DNA of 64,000 nt from Flavobacterium suncheonense GH29-5 = DSM 17707 (lineage in GTDB: Bacteria > Bacteroidota > Bacteroidia > Flavobacteriales > Flavobacteriaceae). A program made the position numbers and the translations under genes. Shown piece by piece: positions 50,887 through 60,833 of this stretch. Each line of letters opens with the position of its first letter. Position 1 is the first letter of the stretch. The DNA lies in contig NZ_KE387021.1 in NCBI RefSeq assembly GCF_000430025.1, positions 241,405 through 305,404 on the forward strand. Direction: 5' to 3'. Below the pieces are notes generated by a model. The model did not search any database, was not told the origin of the DNA, and worked only from the letters and a program-made list of their open reading frames with translations.

Positions 50887-51765
50887 TTACGCAGTTTCTC
50901 GCAAATGCTTTTTCAGTTTTTTAGCTGTTTTTTTATAGGCCCATTCCTGTTTAAAATCGACCCATTTTTGCTTGAAAAGTTTACGCATCAGCTTATCGGT
51001 ATAGCGCATCACAAAAACATGGTACAGCATATTGGTAAACTGTATCGGACGGTTAGGCAAAGCCCTTAACGAAAGGGAGAAACCCGCATCCAAATAACGG
51101 TTAAAATGCCAAAACGCACCGGGAATGTAAAGCGCATCGCCGTGTTCCATAAAAATCTCATAGCCTTCGGCATACTTCAAAGCCGGGAATTTTTCGTAAT
51201 CGGGGTTTTCATAATCCACTTCATAAATCGTATGTACGGAAAGTGGTACTTTGTACAAAAACGCCGATTGCTTCTGATCAAACAACAAAATACGTTTCTT
51301 CCCTTCAAAATGTACATGAATGAAATCCCCTAAATCCACATCGTAATGCATTAAAACGCGGGCTTCGCTCCCACCGAAAAACAAAGTAGGCAAACGTTTG
51401 AAGAACTTCATTCCCAAATCCGGATAGGCGAAATTTTTCAACAACTCGGGCATTCTGTCTGTGATGATGTAAAAGAAAATACGCAAATCGGAAGGTTCTT
51501 TTTTGATTTTGCTGATATAATCCCTAAACTTCATATGAGTAACCGGCGCATCGGAACTTTTAGAAGCACTGGCCGGTTTATTATCGTAAAGCGGCACTAC
51601 CTGTTCCCCTGCCTTTTCATAAATATAATCCAGATTCCATTTTTCAAAGGCTTCCCATTGCTTGGCAAAACCTTTTATAAGTAACGGCTTTTGAGGCTTA
51701 AAGTAATTTTTAATAAAATCTTCTTTGGAGATACTTTCTACTACGGTTACTTTTTCTAATCTCAT
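50887..51765 (-). CDS. Cupin-like (JmjC/Cupin_8) protein
   Basis: The 292-residue protein fits the Cupin_8 class of Fe(II)/2-oxoglutarate oxygenases: PLLIKGFAKQWEAFEKW near the start, SEARVLMHYDVDLGDFIHVHFEGKKRILLFD with an H-x-D iron-binding pair, and HGDALYIPGAFWHFNRYLD containing the second His. Such proteins hydroxylate proteins or tRNA; the target is unknown. The C-terminus is Lys-rich. I used ATG 51765 (MRLEKVTVVES) because an in-frame codon three residues earlier is TTG. Confidence 0.87.
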   Translation of the reverse strand: MRLEKVTVVESISKEDFIKNYFKPQKPLLIKGFAKQWEAFEKWNLDYIYEKAGEQVVPLYDNKPASASKSSDAPVTHMKFRDYISKIKKEPSDLRIFFYIITDRMPELLKNFAYPDLGMKFFKRLPTLFFGGSEARVLMHYDVDLGDFIHVHFEGKKRILLFDQKQSAFLYKVPLSVHTIYEVDYENPDYEKFPALKYAEGYEIFMEHGDALYIPGAFWHFNRYLDAGFSLSLRALPNRPIQFTNMLYHVFVMRYTDKLMRKLFKQKWVDFKQEWAYKKTAKKLKKHLRETA

Positions 51766-51869
51766 AGATAACAATCATTTAGGCAAAATCATTATTAATA
51801 TCAGGTTCGAGCGATTAACAAACCTAAAAATACTAACATTTTTTGGATTGTTTTAGTACATCGTGGAAA

Positions 51870-51902
51870 TAAAAAAACCTTTCTGAAAATTCAAAAAGGC
51901 TT
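51870..51902 (-). terminator. Terminator of the nucleoside permease gene
   Basis: CCTTT and AAAGG arms with a long AT-rich loop are followed on the minus strand by seven T. The stem is short. Confidence 0.6.
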
Positions 51903-51924
51903 CTTTATAAGTCATTATTTGTAT

Positions 51925-53178
51925 TTAATGTGCAATATTCTCCACATCCTTCGGATTGTGCTTGTGCTTAAACAACACCGCAAAGGCAATCGCAATTACC
52001 AAAGCGTAAACCGAAAACGCCAGCCAGATGTTATGCCAGTCTCTTTGACCATTAACCGTAAAATAGGTATCAATCACATATCCGCTGATTAATCCGCCGA
52101 AAAACGCTCCGAAACCGTTGGACATCATCATAAACAATCCCTGAGCCGAAGAACGAATTTTAGAATCGGTAGTCGTCTCCACAAAAAGAGAACCTGAAAT
52201 ATTAAAGAAATCGAATGCCATTCCGTAAACCACACACGACAGGATAATCATCCACAAACCGCCTTCCGGATCGCCGTAAGCAAACAAACCGAAACGTAAC
52301 ACCCAAGCCAGCATCGAAATCAGCATTACCTGCTTAATTCCGAAACGCTTCAGGAAAAACGGAATCGCCAAAATAAACAAAGTCTCCGAAATCTGCGAAA
52401 TCGACATAATAATAGTTGAATAGCGCACCACAAAAGAATCTGCATATTGTGGAATCTTTTCAAACTCAGACAAATAGGTATCGCCATACATATTCGTTAA
52501 CTGCAAAGCGCCTCCTAAAAACATCGAAAAGATGAAAAACAAAGCCATCTTATAATCGGCAAAAAGCTTGAAAGCATTTAAACCCAATGATTGTATCAAT
52601 GAAGCATCTTTTGATGTTTTGTTCTGCGGCGGACAAGCCGGCAACGTAAACGAATAAAGCCCCAGAATTACAGCCGCTATAGCTGAAATGTAAAACATAT
52701 TAGCGGAAGCTTTATTTCCGGTTAAATTCGTTATCCACATCGCTACAATGAAACCTACGGTTCCCCAAACACGAATGGGCGGAAACACTTTTACCACATC
52801 AAAATTATTGCTCTTTAAAATGGTATAACCAATCGAATTGGACAGCGAAATCGTCGGCATATAACACAACATCGACGCAAAAATCACCCAAAAGAACGTA
52901 GTCGGGTTGTCCACCTGCGGAATATACGCTAAAGCCAAACCTCCCAAGATATGCAAAACACCGTACAAACGCTCTGCATTAATCCAACGGTCTGCCACGA
53001 TTCCGGTCAGCGCCGGCATAATGATGGAAGAAATTCCCAAAGTGGAAAAAATCGCTCCAAACTCGGCACCACTCCATTGTTTTGTTCCGAACCAATAATT
53101 ACCAACGGTTATAAGCCAGGCTCCCCAAACAAAGAATTGCAGGAAGCTCATTAAAGTTAATCTGATTTTAATATTCAT
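51925..53178 (-). CDS. Nucleoside permease, NHS family (NupG-like MFS transporter)
   Basis: The 417-residue protein has 12 membrane helices. The N-terminal MNIKIRLTLMSFLQFFVWGAW and GIVADRWINAERLYGVLHILGG segments, and WGTVGFIVAMW, match the nucleoside:H+ symporter family rather than other MFS groups. Conserved GxxADRxF-type loop 2 is clear. It would import nucleosides across the inner membrane with protons. The C-terminus carries a His-rich stretch (HKHNPKDVENIAH), which is modest. No nucleoside-metabolism genes are adjacent except cmk, 190 bases upstream, whose pairing may be chance. Confidence 0.88.
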   Translation of the reverse strand: MNIKIRLTLMSFLQFFVWGAWLITVGNYWFGTKQWSGAEFGAIFSTLGISSIIMPALTGIVADRWINAERLYGVLHILGGLALAYIPQVDNPTTFFWVIFASMLCYMPTISLSNSIGYTILKSNNFDVVKVFPPIRVWGTVGFIVAMWITNLTGNKASANMFYISAIAAVILGLYSFTLPACPPQNKTSKDASLIQSLGLNAFKLFADYKMALFFIFSMFLGGALQLTNMYGDTYLSEFEKIPQYADSFVVRYSTIIMSISQISETLFILAIPFFLKRFGIKQVMLISMLAWVLRFGLFAYGDPEGGLWMIILSCVVYGMAFDFFNISGSLFVETTTDSKIRSSAQGLFMMMSNGFGAFFGGLISGYVIDTYFTVNGQRDWHNIWLAFSVYALVIAIAFAVLFKHKHNPKDVENIAH

Positions 53179-53368
53179 GTGGTTTTGGTAAATTTAAAAA
53201 AGCCGGTAAATCTAACACTAAAAACAAAAAATCCAAAATAAATTCCGGTTTTGTTGCGGAACTTACTCTGGATTTAAGAGTATGATGAATAATTTACAGA
53301 TTTTCGGAGAATTCTGTTTTTTAAACTTCCTTTTTAAAGCTGTTTTTTTATGGAAATGACGGTTAGAT

Positions 53369-54055
53369 TTACTTCAATTTGTCTTTTACAATATTCAGTA
53401 CTAATTCAAACTGTTCGGTGCGGTCCATGGCGGAATTGTCTACCACTATGGCGTCGTCTGCCTTTACCAAAGGAGAATCCTCTCGGTTGGTATCGATATA
53501 ATCGCGTTCTTTTACATTTTGCAAAACATCTGCAAAACTTACAGACTGACCTTTTTCCAAAAGCTCATCATAACGGCGTTGCGCTCTGGTTTCCGGGCTT
53601 GCGGTCATGAATATTTTCAGTTCGGCATCCGGAAAAACCACGGTTCCGATGTCGCGGCCGTCCATCACAATGGCTTTGTTTTTGCCCATCTCCTGCTGCT
53701 GTTCCACTAATTTAGCGCGAACTTCCGAGATTTCGGCCACTTTACTCACCAATCTTGAAACATCTAAGGTTCGGATTTCGGTTTCCACATTGATTCCGTT
53801 CAGGTACATTTCGGCAAAACCCAAATCCGGATTGAATTCAAAATGCAGCTTTACATTGGGCAGGCTTTGTATCAAAGCTTCTTTGTTTAAATGCGACTCG
53901 GAAACAAAACCATTTTGCATGGCATACAGCGTTACGGCCCGGTACATGGCGCCGGTATCCACATAAACATACCCTAATTGCTTGGCTAACTGTTTCGCAA
54001 GTGTACTTTTCCCGGTGGAGGAAAATCCGTCGATGGCAATGGTTATTTTTTTCAA
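53369..54055 (-). CDS. cmk: Cytidylate kinase
   Basis: It phosphorylates CMP and dCMP using ATP. The 228-residue protein has the P-loop GFSSTGKSTLAKQLAK near the start, VDTGAMYRAVTLYAM, DGRDIGTVVFPDAELKIFMTASPETRAQRR with the catalytic Arg cluster, and RDYIDTNREDSPLVKADDAIVVDNS, all characteristic of Cmk. Length is usual. It directly follows porQ (gap of four bases) and is very likely translationally coupled; this porQ-cmk order is typical for Bacteroidota. Confidence 0.95.
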   Translation of the reverse strand: MKKITIAIDGFSSTGKSTLAKQLAKQLGYVYVDTGAMYRAVTLYAMQNGFVSESHLNKEALIQSLPNVKLHFEFNPDLGFAEMYLNGINVETEIRTLDVSRLVSKVAEISEVRAKLVEQQQEMGKNKAIVMDGRDIGTVVFPDAELKIFMTASPETRAQRRYDELLEKGQSVSFADVLQNVKERDYIDTNREDSPLVKADDAIVVDNSAMDRTEQFELVLNIVKDKLK

Positions 54056-54059
54056 AATG

Positions 54060-55079
54060 CTATTGTAAATTAAGCGTTAAGCCGAAGAGACTCATGTTAG
54101 CCGCTACGGTATAACGCGAATAAGAATAATCAAATTTTATTTTATTGAAGCGAAGTCCGAAACCGGCAGAAATTCCCGAAAAGTTACGCTGCTCCACAAT
54201 TCGGAGCTCCTCGCCTCTTCTGAAATTATAACTCAACCTAACGTTAAACGCTTTTTTCGGAAACAGTTCGGCACCTATAATTACGTGGCGCAATGCGTTG
54301 TTTACAAAACCCACTTTTTCTTCCTTAGCCGGACCGTCAATGGTTTGCTCAGACCGGTTTGGATTGCTGAAACCAATATTCCATTCCTGCAGATTTTCCA
54401 GCGTTAAATGCCAACGCAACGGCACATTTTCGAGTTCCTGCGAAATTCCGGCCATCACTTCCAAAGGCAGTTTTTCGCGTTCACCGGCATAAGTCGTAAG
54501 CTGTGTTCCGACATTACGAACTGCTATGGCAATGTTAATGTCGTTTTTTTCATCAATATACAAAGCTCCGAAATCGGCGGCGGCTCCAAAGGAATTATAG
54601 GATTCCAAAGTGGAAGAAATCAGTTTCACATTGGCGCCAACATAAATGGGTGTCCAGGGAATGTTGTAGGCATAGCCGAAAGAAAGTGCCATTTCGCTTC
54701 CGGTAAAATCGGAGGTTTTCAGTCCCATTTCGTCATACCCTTCAAAACTACCGTAGTTGACATAGTTTACCCCGACATGCAGGGTTTGCACGTGTCTGTC
54801 CCAAGTGTAGGCATAAGCACCCGTACCGTAACTTACTTCTCCGAAATAACTGCCGTAATTTAACGCCAAGTGGTTGTCCATCTCTGCGTTTATCGTAGCC
54901 GGATTGTAAATGCCCTGATTCACATCCTGATCGTAAATGGTAAGGGTTTTTCCGCCCAACGCAGCCTGACGCGGCGAGGTTACCAGATTCAGAAACTGAT
55001 AGGTGTATTTTCCTCCAATCTGACTGTAACTTAACGTGCAGACAAGTAAAATGGTCAGACTGGCTATTTTTTTTAACAT
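54060..55079 (-). CDS. porQ: Type IX secretion system protein PorQ
   Basis: The 339-residue outer-membrane beta-barrel protein (PorV/PorQ type, FadL-like fold) works with PorU and PorZ in attaching T9SS cargo. A signal peptide (MLKKIASLTILLVCTLSYSQ) is followed by QFLNLVTSPRQAALGGKTLTIYDQDVNQGIYNPA, the PorQ signature. Strand repeats then run to LFGLTLNLQ with a C-terminal aromatic. Its location directly before cmk matches the known porQ-cmk linkage. The cell uses T9SS: two T9SS-tailed proteins are encoded in this window. Confidence 0.9.
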   Translation of the reverse strand: MLKKIASLTILLVCTLSYSQIGGKYTYQFLNLVTSPRQAALGGKTLTIYDQDVNQGIYNPATINAEMDNHLALNYGSYFGEVSYGTGAYAYTWDRHVQTLHVGVNYVNYGSFEGYDEMGLKTSDFTGSEMALSFGYAYNIPWTPIYVGANVKLISSTLESYNSFGAAADFGALYIDEKNDINIAIAVRNVGTQLTTYAGEREKLPLEVMAGISQELENVPLRWHLTLENLQEWNIGFSNPNRSEQTIDGPAKEEKVGFVNNALRHVIIGAELFPKKAFNVRLSYNFRRGEELRIVEQRNFSGISAGFGLRFNKIKFDYSYSRYTVAANMSLFGLTLNLQ

Positions 55080-55139
55080 TATTCTGTATTTCTGAATGTA
55101 TAACGCAATTGCGAAGATAAAATTATATACGAGATTTCA

Positions 55140-55182
55140 CAAAAAAAGAGATTCCAACTTAAAAGCTAAATTGGAATCTCTT
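55140..55182 (-). terminator. Terminator of lon
   Basis: AGAGATTCCAA (55147-55157) and TTGGAATCTCT (55171-55181) pair perfectly; on the minus strand a run of T follows. Confidence 0.88.
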
Positions 55183-55199
55183 GGTAATACTTGATATTA

Positions 55200-57653
55200 T
55201 TAAGCTATATTCTTGGCATTCTTAACTTTCTGATCGGTGATGGCGATATCGAGTACTTCACTCATCTTATCTACATAATGAAAGGTTAAACCTTCTAAAT
55301 ATTCTGCTTTAATTTCATCAATGTCACGTTTGTTTTCATAACATAAAATGATTTCTTTGATGTTTGCTCTTTTAGCCGCCAGAATCTTCTCTTTGATACC
55401 GCCCACCGGCAACACTTTTCCGCGTAAGGTGATTTCACCGGTCATGGCCAGACTTTTCTTCACGCGTTTTTGGGTAAAACTTGATACCAAAGACGTTAAC
55501 ATCGCCACACCGGCACTTGGTCCGTCTTTTGGCGTAGCGCCTTCCGGAACGTGAATGTGTACGTTGTAATTCGCCAAAACATCCGGGCTGATGCCTAATT
55601 TTTCGGCATTGGCTTTGATGTATTCCAAGGCAATGGTTACCGATTCTTTCATCACCGTTCCTAAATTTCCGGTCATGGTCATGTTGCCTTTTCCTTTGGA
55701 AATAATCGATTCGATAAACAAAATATCACCGCCAACACTGGTCCAGGCTAACCCTGTTACGACTCCGGCCGTTTCGTTGTTTTCGTATTTGTCGCGCTCC
55801 ATTCTCGGCACACCCAATACTTTAACGATATCTTCATCAGTTACTTTTTTGTTGTATTCTTCTTCCAAAGCGATGGATTTGGCCGCATTTCGAACCATAG
55901 ACGCAATTTGTTTTTCCAAACCGCGCACTCCGGATTCACGGGTATAACCTACAATAATTTTTTCAAGCTGTTTTTTACCAATTTGCAGATCTTTCGCTGT
56001 TAAACCGTGATCTTTCAACTGTTTTGGCAACAAATGCTGTTTCGCGATTTCGATTTTTTCTTCAATGGTATAACCGCTCACGTTGATCACTTCCATACGG
56101 TCGCGCAACGCCGGCTGAATGCTGGACAAACTGTTTGAAGTGGCGATAAACATCACTTTTGACAAGTCGTAACCCATCTCAAGGAAATTATCGTAAAAAT
56201 CCGAATTTTGTTCCGGATCTAAAACTTCCAGTAAGGCCGAAGACGGATCTCCACTGTTGCTTGAGGACAATTTATCGATTTCATCCAACACAAAAACCGG
56301 ATTGGAAGTGCCCGCTTTTTTGATGTTCTGAATGATTCTTCCCGGAAGGGCTCCAATGTAGGTTTTTCGGTGTCCGCGGATTTCGGCTTCGTCGCGCAAA
56401 CCGCCTAAGGACATGCGAACATATTGTCGTCCCAAAGCTTCGGCAATCGACTTTCCGATGGATGTTTTTCCTACGCCCGGAGGTCCGTACAGACAAATGA
56501 TTGGCGATTTCATGTCGTTGCGCAGCTTTAAAACCGCTAAATGTTCGATGATTCGTTTTTTCACATCTTCCAAACCGAAATGATCGCGGTCTAAAATCTT
56601 CTGGGCGTTTTTTAAATCGAATTTATCGGTCGAATATTCATTCCAGGGCAGTTCCAGAAACAGTTCCAGATAATTGCGCTGAATACTGAAATCCGGCGAT
56701 TGCGGATTCATACGCTGTAATTTGGCAATCTCTTTATCGAAATGTTGCGCTACTTTTTCATTCCACTTTTTGGATTTGGATTTTACGCGCATGTCTTCAA
56801 TTTCCTGATCGTGTGAAACGCCACCCAATTCTTCCTGAATGGTTTTCATTTGCTGTTGCAGGAAATATTCACGCTGTTGCTGATCCAGATCAAAACGCAC
56901 TTTCGACTGAATATCGTTTTTCAGCTCCAGTTTCTGCTGCTCGATATTCATGTAACGCAAGGTTTCCAACGCTCTTTCTTTCAGATTGTTAACCGAAAGC
57001 AATCCTTGTTTTTCCTCTACGTTTAAATTCATATTGGACGAAACAAAATTGATCAGGAAAGGATTACTTTCAATATTACGGATCGCAAAAGTAGCCTCAG
57101 TTGGAATATTCGGACTTTCCTTTATGATTTGAATAGCCAGTTCTTTTATCGATTCGATAATCGCCAGAAATTCCTTGTCTCTTACGGTTGGTCTTGCCTC
57201 CGGAACTTCTTTGATTATAGCCTTTAAGTAAGGTTCTTCCGTGGTTACACTATCGATTTCGAAACGCTTTTTTCCTTGTAAGATTACGGTTGTATTGCCG
57301 TCAGGAAGTCGCAAGACACGAAGAATTCGGGCAACAGTTCCGATTTTATGGATATCCTGCTCTCCCGGATCTTCAACATTTTCATCTTTCTGAGCGACAA
57401 CTCCGATGATTTTATTACCGTTGTTGGCATCGTTAATTAACTTAATCGATTTATCTCTTCCGGCTGTAATCGGAATTACAACGCCCGGAAACAGCACCGT
57501 ATTGCGCAACGGCAGTATGGAAATATCCTGAGGCAGTGCTTCATTGGTCATTTCTTCTTCATCTTCCGGAGTTAATAACGGAATTAATTCGGCATCCGTA
57601 TCGATTTCCTGAAGTGACAAGTTGTCAAGTGTAAGTAATTTGTGGTTTGACAT
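55200..57653 (-). CDS. lon: ATP-dependent endopeptidase La (Lon)
   Basis: This AAA+ Ser/Lys protease degrades misfolded and regulatory proteins. The 817-residue protein has a substrate-binding N domain (about 35-245, LPLRNTVLFPGVVIPITAGR), Walker A GPPGVGKTSIGKSIAEALGR, sensor and Walker B (FVLDEIDKL), the conserved GALPGRIIQNIKK loop, and the proteolytic domain with HVPEGATPKDGPSAGVAM (catalytic Ser in DGPSAG) and the KVLPVGGIKEKILAA Lys region. I prefer ATG 57653 (MSNHKLLTLDN); an in-frame ATG eight codons upstream is also possible. It stands alone with its own terminator. Confidence 0.95.
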   Translation of the reverse strand: MSNHKLLTLDNLSLQEIDTDAELIPLLTPEDEEEMTNEALPQDISILPLRNTVLFPGVVIPITAGRDKSIKLINDANNGNKIIGVVAQKDENVEDPGEQDIHKIGTVARILRVLRLPDGNTTVILQGKKRFEIDSVTTEEPYLKAIIKEVPEARPTVRDKEFLAIIESIKELAIQIIKESPNIPTEATFAIRNIESNPFLINFVSSNMNLNVEEKQGLLSVNNLKERALETLRYMNIEQQKLELKNDIQSKVRFDLDQQQREYFLQQQMKTIQEELGGVSHDQEIEDMRVKSKSKKWNEKVAQHFDKEIAKLQRMNPQSPDFSIQRNYLELFLELPWNEYSTDKFDLKNAQKILDRDHFGLEDVKKRIIEHLAVLKLRNDMKSPIICLYGPPGVGKTSIGKSIAEALGRQYVRMSLGGLRDEAEIRGHRKTYIGALPGRIIQNIKKAGTSNPVFVLDEIDKLSSSNSGDPSSALLEVLDPEQNSDFYDNFLEMGYDLSKVMFIATSNSLSSIQPALRDRMEVINVSGYTIEEKIEIAKQHLLPKQLKDHGLTAKDLQIGKKQLEKIIVGYTRESGVRGLEKQIASMVRNAAKSIALEEEYNKKVTDEDIVKVLGVPRMERDKYENNETAGVVTGLAWTSVGGDILFIESIISKGKGNMTMTGNLGTVMKESVTIALEYIKANAEKLGISPDVLANYNVHIHVPEGATPKDGPSAGVAMLTSLVSSFTQKRVKKSLAMTGEITLRGKVLPVGGIKEKILAAKRANIKEIILCYENKRDIDEIKAEYLEGLTFHYVDKMSEVLDIAITDQKVKNAKNIA

Positions 57654-57794
57654 AGTATTTTTAGGACTTTTTGTCATTAAACAATAAAAAACAGATAACT
57701 GCGTGGTTTACAAAAAACAGCTATCCTGTTGAATATCAATACAAATTTACGTTTTATTGCTATTCTTTATTAGTATTAGTCAATCTTTATGCCA

Positions 57795-57826
57795 TAAAAA
57801 AACCCGAAAGTAATTCCGGGCTTTTA
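57795..57826 (-). terminator. Probable terminator of the lipoprotein gene
   Basis: The arms CCCGAA and TTCCGGG pair with one bulged base; an A-run on the plus strand supplies T after the stem on the minus strand. Confidence 0.6.
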
Positions 57827-57845
57827 CATTCTGTTATTTTATTTC

Positions 57846-58559
57846 TTAATGTAGAACATAGTCTACTAAAATACTCTCGTAAGTTCCACTACCGCTATAA
57901 GTTACAGATTTGATCGGCCCTACGTTTTTAGCATACCAGTAATCTGTATTTACAATTGACATTGAGGTTTCAGACTCTGTATGCTGATAAATATGTGCTT
58001 TGATAACATCTGTGTATTCAACACCATCGACGGTTAAAGTAATTCCTTTTTCTTCGATGGTTCCTGTATAAGTTGTTGATTGTACAATAGCAGGGATACC
58101 TGTATAAGTTGTTGATTGTTGATAAGTTCCACTCCAGGTTTGTCCTACGGCTAAATCTTTTAGAATAACCATCTCGTAACCTGTTTGTGTTCCGGTAATT
58201 CCGCCCATATTAAGATTCAAATCACCCACTTTAAGCGTATAAACGCCATTTGCTTTATGTAACCATGTTGTTGCGCTGGTAACACCTCCGCTGGATTGGG
58301 ATGAAAATTTGTAATAGGTTGCACCGTTAAAGGTATCTGTTCCTATCATTTTCATCGGCGTTTGTTCTACACCGTTCATCTCCATAGTCCATTCATTATT
58401 CACTGCTGCCGGCCAATAATCTCCGGATGGTGTTCCTCCACCTCCTCCATCACCTGGATTTAAAGCCGGATCTAACGGTTCAACATCTCCGTCACAGGAA
58501 GTAAAAGACAAAGCAGACAAAAACAATGCAAAAAAAGCAAGTGATTTTAGTTTTTTCAT
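57846..58559 (-). CDS. Lipoprotein, hypothetical
   Basis: The 237-residue protein begins with a lipoprotein signal (MKKLKSLAFFALFLSALSFTSC, lipid-attached Cys near 22) and a linker with acidic and Gly-rich bases (PGDGGGGGTPSGDYWPAAV). The rest is beta-rich and Thr/Gly/Ser-rich: NNEWTMEMNGVEQTPMKMIG, TYYKFSSQSSGG and YWYAKNVGPIKSVTYSG. The WPAAVNNEW opening and the YWYAKNVGPIK ending recur in Bacteroidota surface or periplasmic lipoproteins of unknown function. The acidic residues just after the Cys suggest possible surface export. Co-transcription with the adjacent UMF1 gene is possible. Confidence 0.72.
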   Translation of the reverse strand: MKKLKSLAFFALFLSALSFTSCDGDVEPLDPALNPGDGGGGGTPSGDYWPAAVNNEWTMEMNGVEQTPMKMIGTDTFNGATYYKFSSQSSGGVTSATTWLHKANGVYTLKVGDLNLNMGGITGTQTGYEMVILKDLAVGQTWSGTYQQSTTYTGIPAIVQSTTYTGTIEEKGITLTVDGVEYTDVIKAHIYQHTESETSMSIVNTDYWYAKNVGPIKSVTYSGSGTYESILVDYVLH

Positions 58560-58621
58560 ATTTATCAGGTTAAGTTTTTTTTATAAAATTTTCCAAATAT
58601 ACTATTATTTTTCTTTCAGCA

Positions 58622-59932
58622 TTATTTTTTTGGCACCCGTGTTAATAATATCACACCTGAGATAAAAAACAACGCTAAAAACACAATCGAATTGCGCATG
58701 CTTCCGGTAATCTGGTCTATAAAACCATATAGCATCATGCCTATTACAATCCCGATTTTCTCGGCCACATCGTAAAAACTGAAGAACGAAGCGGTATCCA
58801 GCGTGTCTTCCGGAAGAAATTTTGAATAGGTGGAACGGGAAAGTGCCTGAATTCCTCCCATAACCAAACCTACAAATCCTGCGGTAAGGTAAAAATGAAT
58901 CGGCAGGGTTACAAAAAAAGCCGTGATACAAATAACCACCCAAATACAATTGATGACAATTAGTGTTTTGATATTTCCAAATTTTTCGGAGGCTCTGGAC
59001 GTCAGTATTGCTCCCAACACCGCGACCAGTTGAATCACCAGAATACTGATAATTAAACCCATTGTTTTCTCGTCATCGTTTTTCCAGGCGATTTCCTGTT
59101 CTCCGAAATAGGTAGCGACCAACATTACGGTTTGCACCGCCATGCTGTACACAAAAAAACTTGCCAGATAACGCTTCAGTCTTAAATTGTCTTCCAACTG
59201 ATGCCAGACTTTCCGCAACTCTTTAAAACCGTTGAAAAGGACTCCGGAATGTATTTTACCACTGTTCGCATTTCCGATCGGCAAATAATAAAAGGCATAC
59301 TGACTGAATACAATCCACCAAACTCCTACCGAAACAAAGGAATATTTCATGGCAACTATGGAGGCGTTTTCCCCGTGAATTCCAAAAGCATCGGGGTTCA
59401 TAACCATGGCCAGATTAATGATCAAAAGCACTACACTTCCGATATACCCCATGGAATAGCCTCTGGCGCTGATTCTGTCCTGCTGCTCCGGAAAAGCGAC
59501 ATCCGGTAAATAGGAATTATAAAAAACCAAGCTTCCCCAGAAACCAATCAATCCCAAGAAATAACAGGCCAAACCCACATAAATATTGTCCAAATCAAAC
59601 CAATACAATCCAATACAGGAGAACGCTCCTAAATAGCAGAAAAAGCGCATGAAGTTTTTCTTATTTCCCACATAATCTGCAATTCCCGATAATAAAGGAG
59701 AAAAAAAAGCCACTACCAAAAAGGCAAAAGCAGTTATGAAACTAATTAACGCCGTGTTTTTTAAAACGGTTCCGAAAACCTCGATTTCCTGAGTTCCTTT
59801 GTCCTTAAAAAGCTGACCGTAATATATGGGGAAAACTGCCGAAGCAATAACAAGACTGTATACAGAATTAGCCCAATCGTAAGAAGCCCAGGCATTTAAA
59901 AGTTTACCGCTTCCCTTTTCAAGTTGTTTCAT
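58622..59932 (-). CDS. MFS transporter, UMF1 (Atg22-like) family
   Basis: The 436-residue protein has about 12 membrane helices. The start NAWASYDWANSVYSLVIASAVFPIYYG is the UMF1/Atg22 signature (Y-D-W-A-N-S), and FFSPLLSGIADYVGNKKNFMR (helix 2-3 loop) and GGIQALSRSTYSKFLPEDT (about 360-380) are also family features. In yeast Atg22 exports amino acids from the vacuole; bacterial substrates are unknown. It reads as one intact transporter. It precedes the lipoprotein gene on the same strand with a 62-base gap. Confidence 0.9.
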   Translation of the reverse strand: MKQLEKGSGKLLNAWASYDWANSVYSLVIASAVFPIYYGQLFKDKGTQEIEVFGTVLKNTALISFITAFAFLVVAFFSPLLSGIADYVGNKKNFMRFFCYLGAFSCIGLYWFDLDNIYVGLACYFLGLIGFWGSLVFYNSYLPDVAFPEQQDRISARGYSMGYIGSVVLLIINLAMVMNPDAFGIHGENASIVAMKYSFVSVGVWWIVFSQYAFYYLPIGNANSGKIHSGVLFNGFKELRKVWHQLEDNLRLKRYLASFFVYSMAVQTVMLVATYFGEQEIAWKNDDEKTMGLIISILVIQLVAVLGAILTSRASEKFGNIKTLIVINCIWVVICITAFFVTLPIHFYLTAGFVGLVMGGIQALSRSTYSKFLPEDTLDTASFFSFYDVAEKIGIVIGMMLYGFIDQITGSMRNSIVFLALFFISGVILLTRVPKK

Positions 59933-59947
59933 AATGGTATTTGGTAT

Positions 59948-59980
59948 AAAAAAATCCCGATTTGCACCGGGATTCGAATA
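59948..59980 (-). terminator. Terminator of the M48 peptidase gene
   Basis: AATCCCGA...CGGGATT arms are followed by T on the minus strand, between the UMF1 and M48 genes. It overlaps the UMF1 upstream region. Confidence 0.75.
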
Positions 59981-59997
59981 TACATATTTTTTTTCAG

Positions 59998-60813
59998 TTA
60001 AAACTTCACACCAAATTTGGCTGCTTCTGCTTTTGCCTGCGGAATCAACTCTTTAATCTTTTTGATTCGCGTTTCATCAGAAGGGTGCGTACTCATAAAT
60101 TCCGGCGGTTTTTGTCCTCCCGAATTAGCCGACATTCTTACCCAGAAATCCGCAGCGCTATCAGGGTTGTACCCAGCAATAGCCATTAAGGTAAGACCAA
60201 TCATATCCGCTTCACTTTCGTGTGAGCGGCTAAAAGGCAGCATCCCGCCCAATTCTGTAGTGGCTCCATAAGCCGTCATGGCAATTTGTTGGGTTTCTGC
60301 ACTTTTTCCGCCTGTTGCCACACCAACACCTACAGCTCCTAACTGCTGTAACATTCCGGCGCTCATACGCTGTTGCCCGTGATTGGCTAAGGCGTGTGCA
60401 ACCTCATGGCCCATAACGGTGGCCATTCCGGCATCGTCTTTACAGATTGGTAAAATTCCGGTGTAAAACACGATTTTTCCTCCCGGCATACACCAAGCGT
60501 TAACTTCTTTACTGTCCACCAAATTGTATTCCCATTTATAATCTTTCAGGTAACCTTCATAACCGTTGGCATTCAGCCATTTTTCGGCAGCTACTTTTAT
60601 TTTCATCCCCACATTTTCCACTCTCTGGGCATCCTTTGTGCCTTTAATCACTTTATTTTCACCAAGAAACTGGTTGTATTGCTGGAAAGAAGACGGAAAT
60701 ATTTCGCTGTTAGATACTAAAGCCATTGTGCTTTTTCCCGTAAACGGATTCTTGGCACAAGACATTACTAATGCTAAAGAACCTGCTGCTATTAAACCGG
60801 ATTTTAAATTCAT
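59998..60813 (-). CDS. M48-family metallopeptidase lipoprotein
   Basis: The 271-residue protein has a lipoprotein signal (GLIAAGSLALVMSCAKNP, Cys near 19), an N-terminal SEIFPSSFQQYNQFLGENK segment, and the zinc motif HEVAH at 136-140 in VMGHEVAHALANHGQQR, with the third ligand Glu in SRSHESEADMIGLTLM. PPEFMSTHPSDETRIKKIKE at the end is typical of M48 (BepA/LoiP-like). It probably acts in periplasmic outer-membrane protein quality control. An exact -7 element (TAATTTTG, minus strand, plus 60834-60841) lies upstream. Confidence 0.9.
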   Translation of the reverse strand: MNLKSGLIAAGSLALVMSCAKNPFTGKSTMALVSNSEIFPSSFQQYNQFLGENKVIKGTKDAQRVENVGMKIKVAAEKWLNANGYEGYLKDYKWEYNLVDSKEVNAWCMPGGKIVFYTGILPICKDDAGMATVMGHEVAHALANHGQQRMSAGMLQQLGAVGVGVATGGKSAETQQIAMTAYGATTELGGMLPFSRSHESEADMIGLTLMAIAGYNPDSAADFWVRMSANSGGQKPPEFMSTHPSDETRIKKIKELIPQAKAEAAKFGVKF

Positions 60814-60833
60814 AACGTAAGATTTTTAAGAAA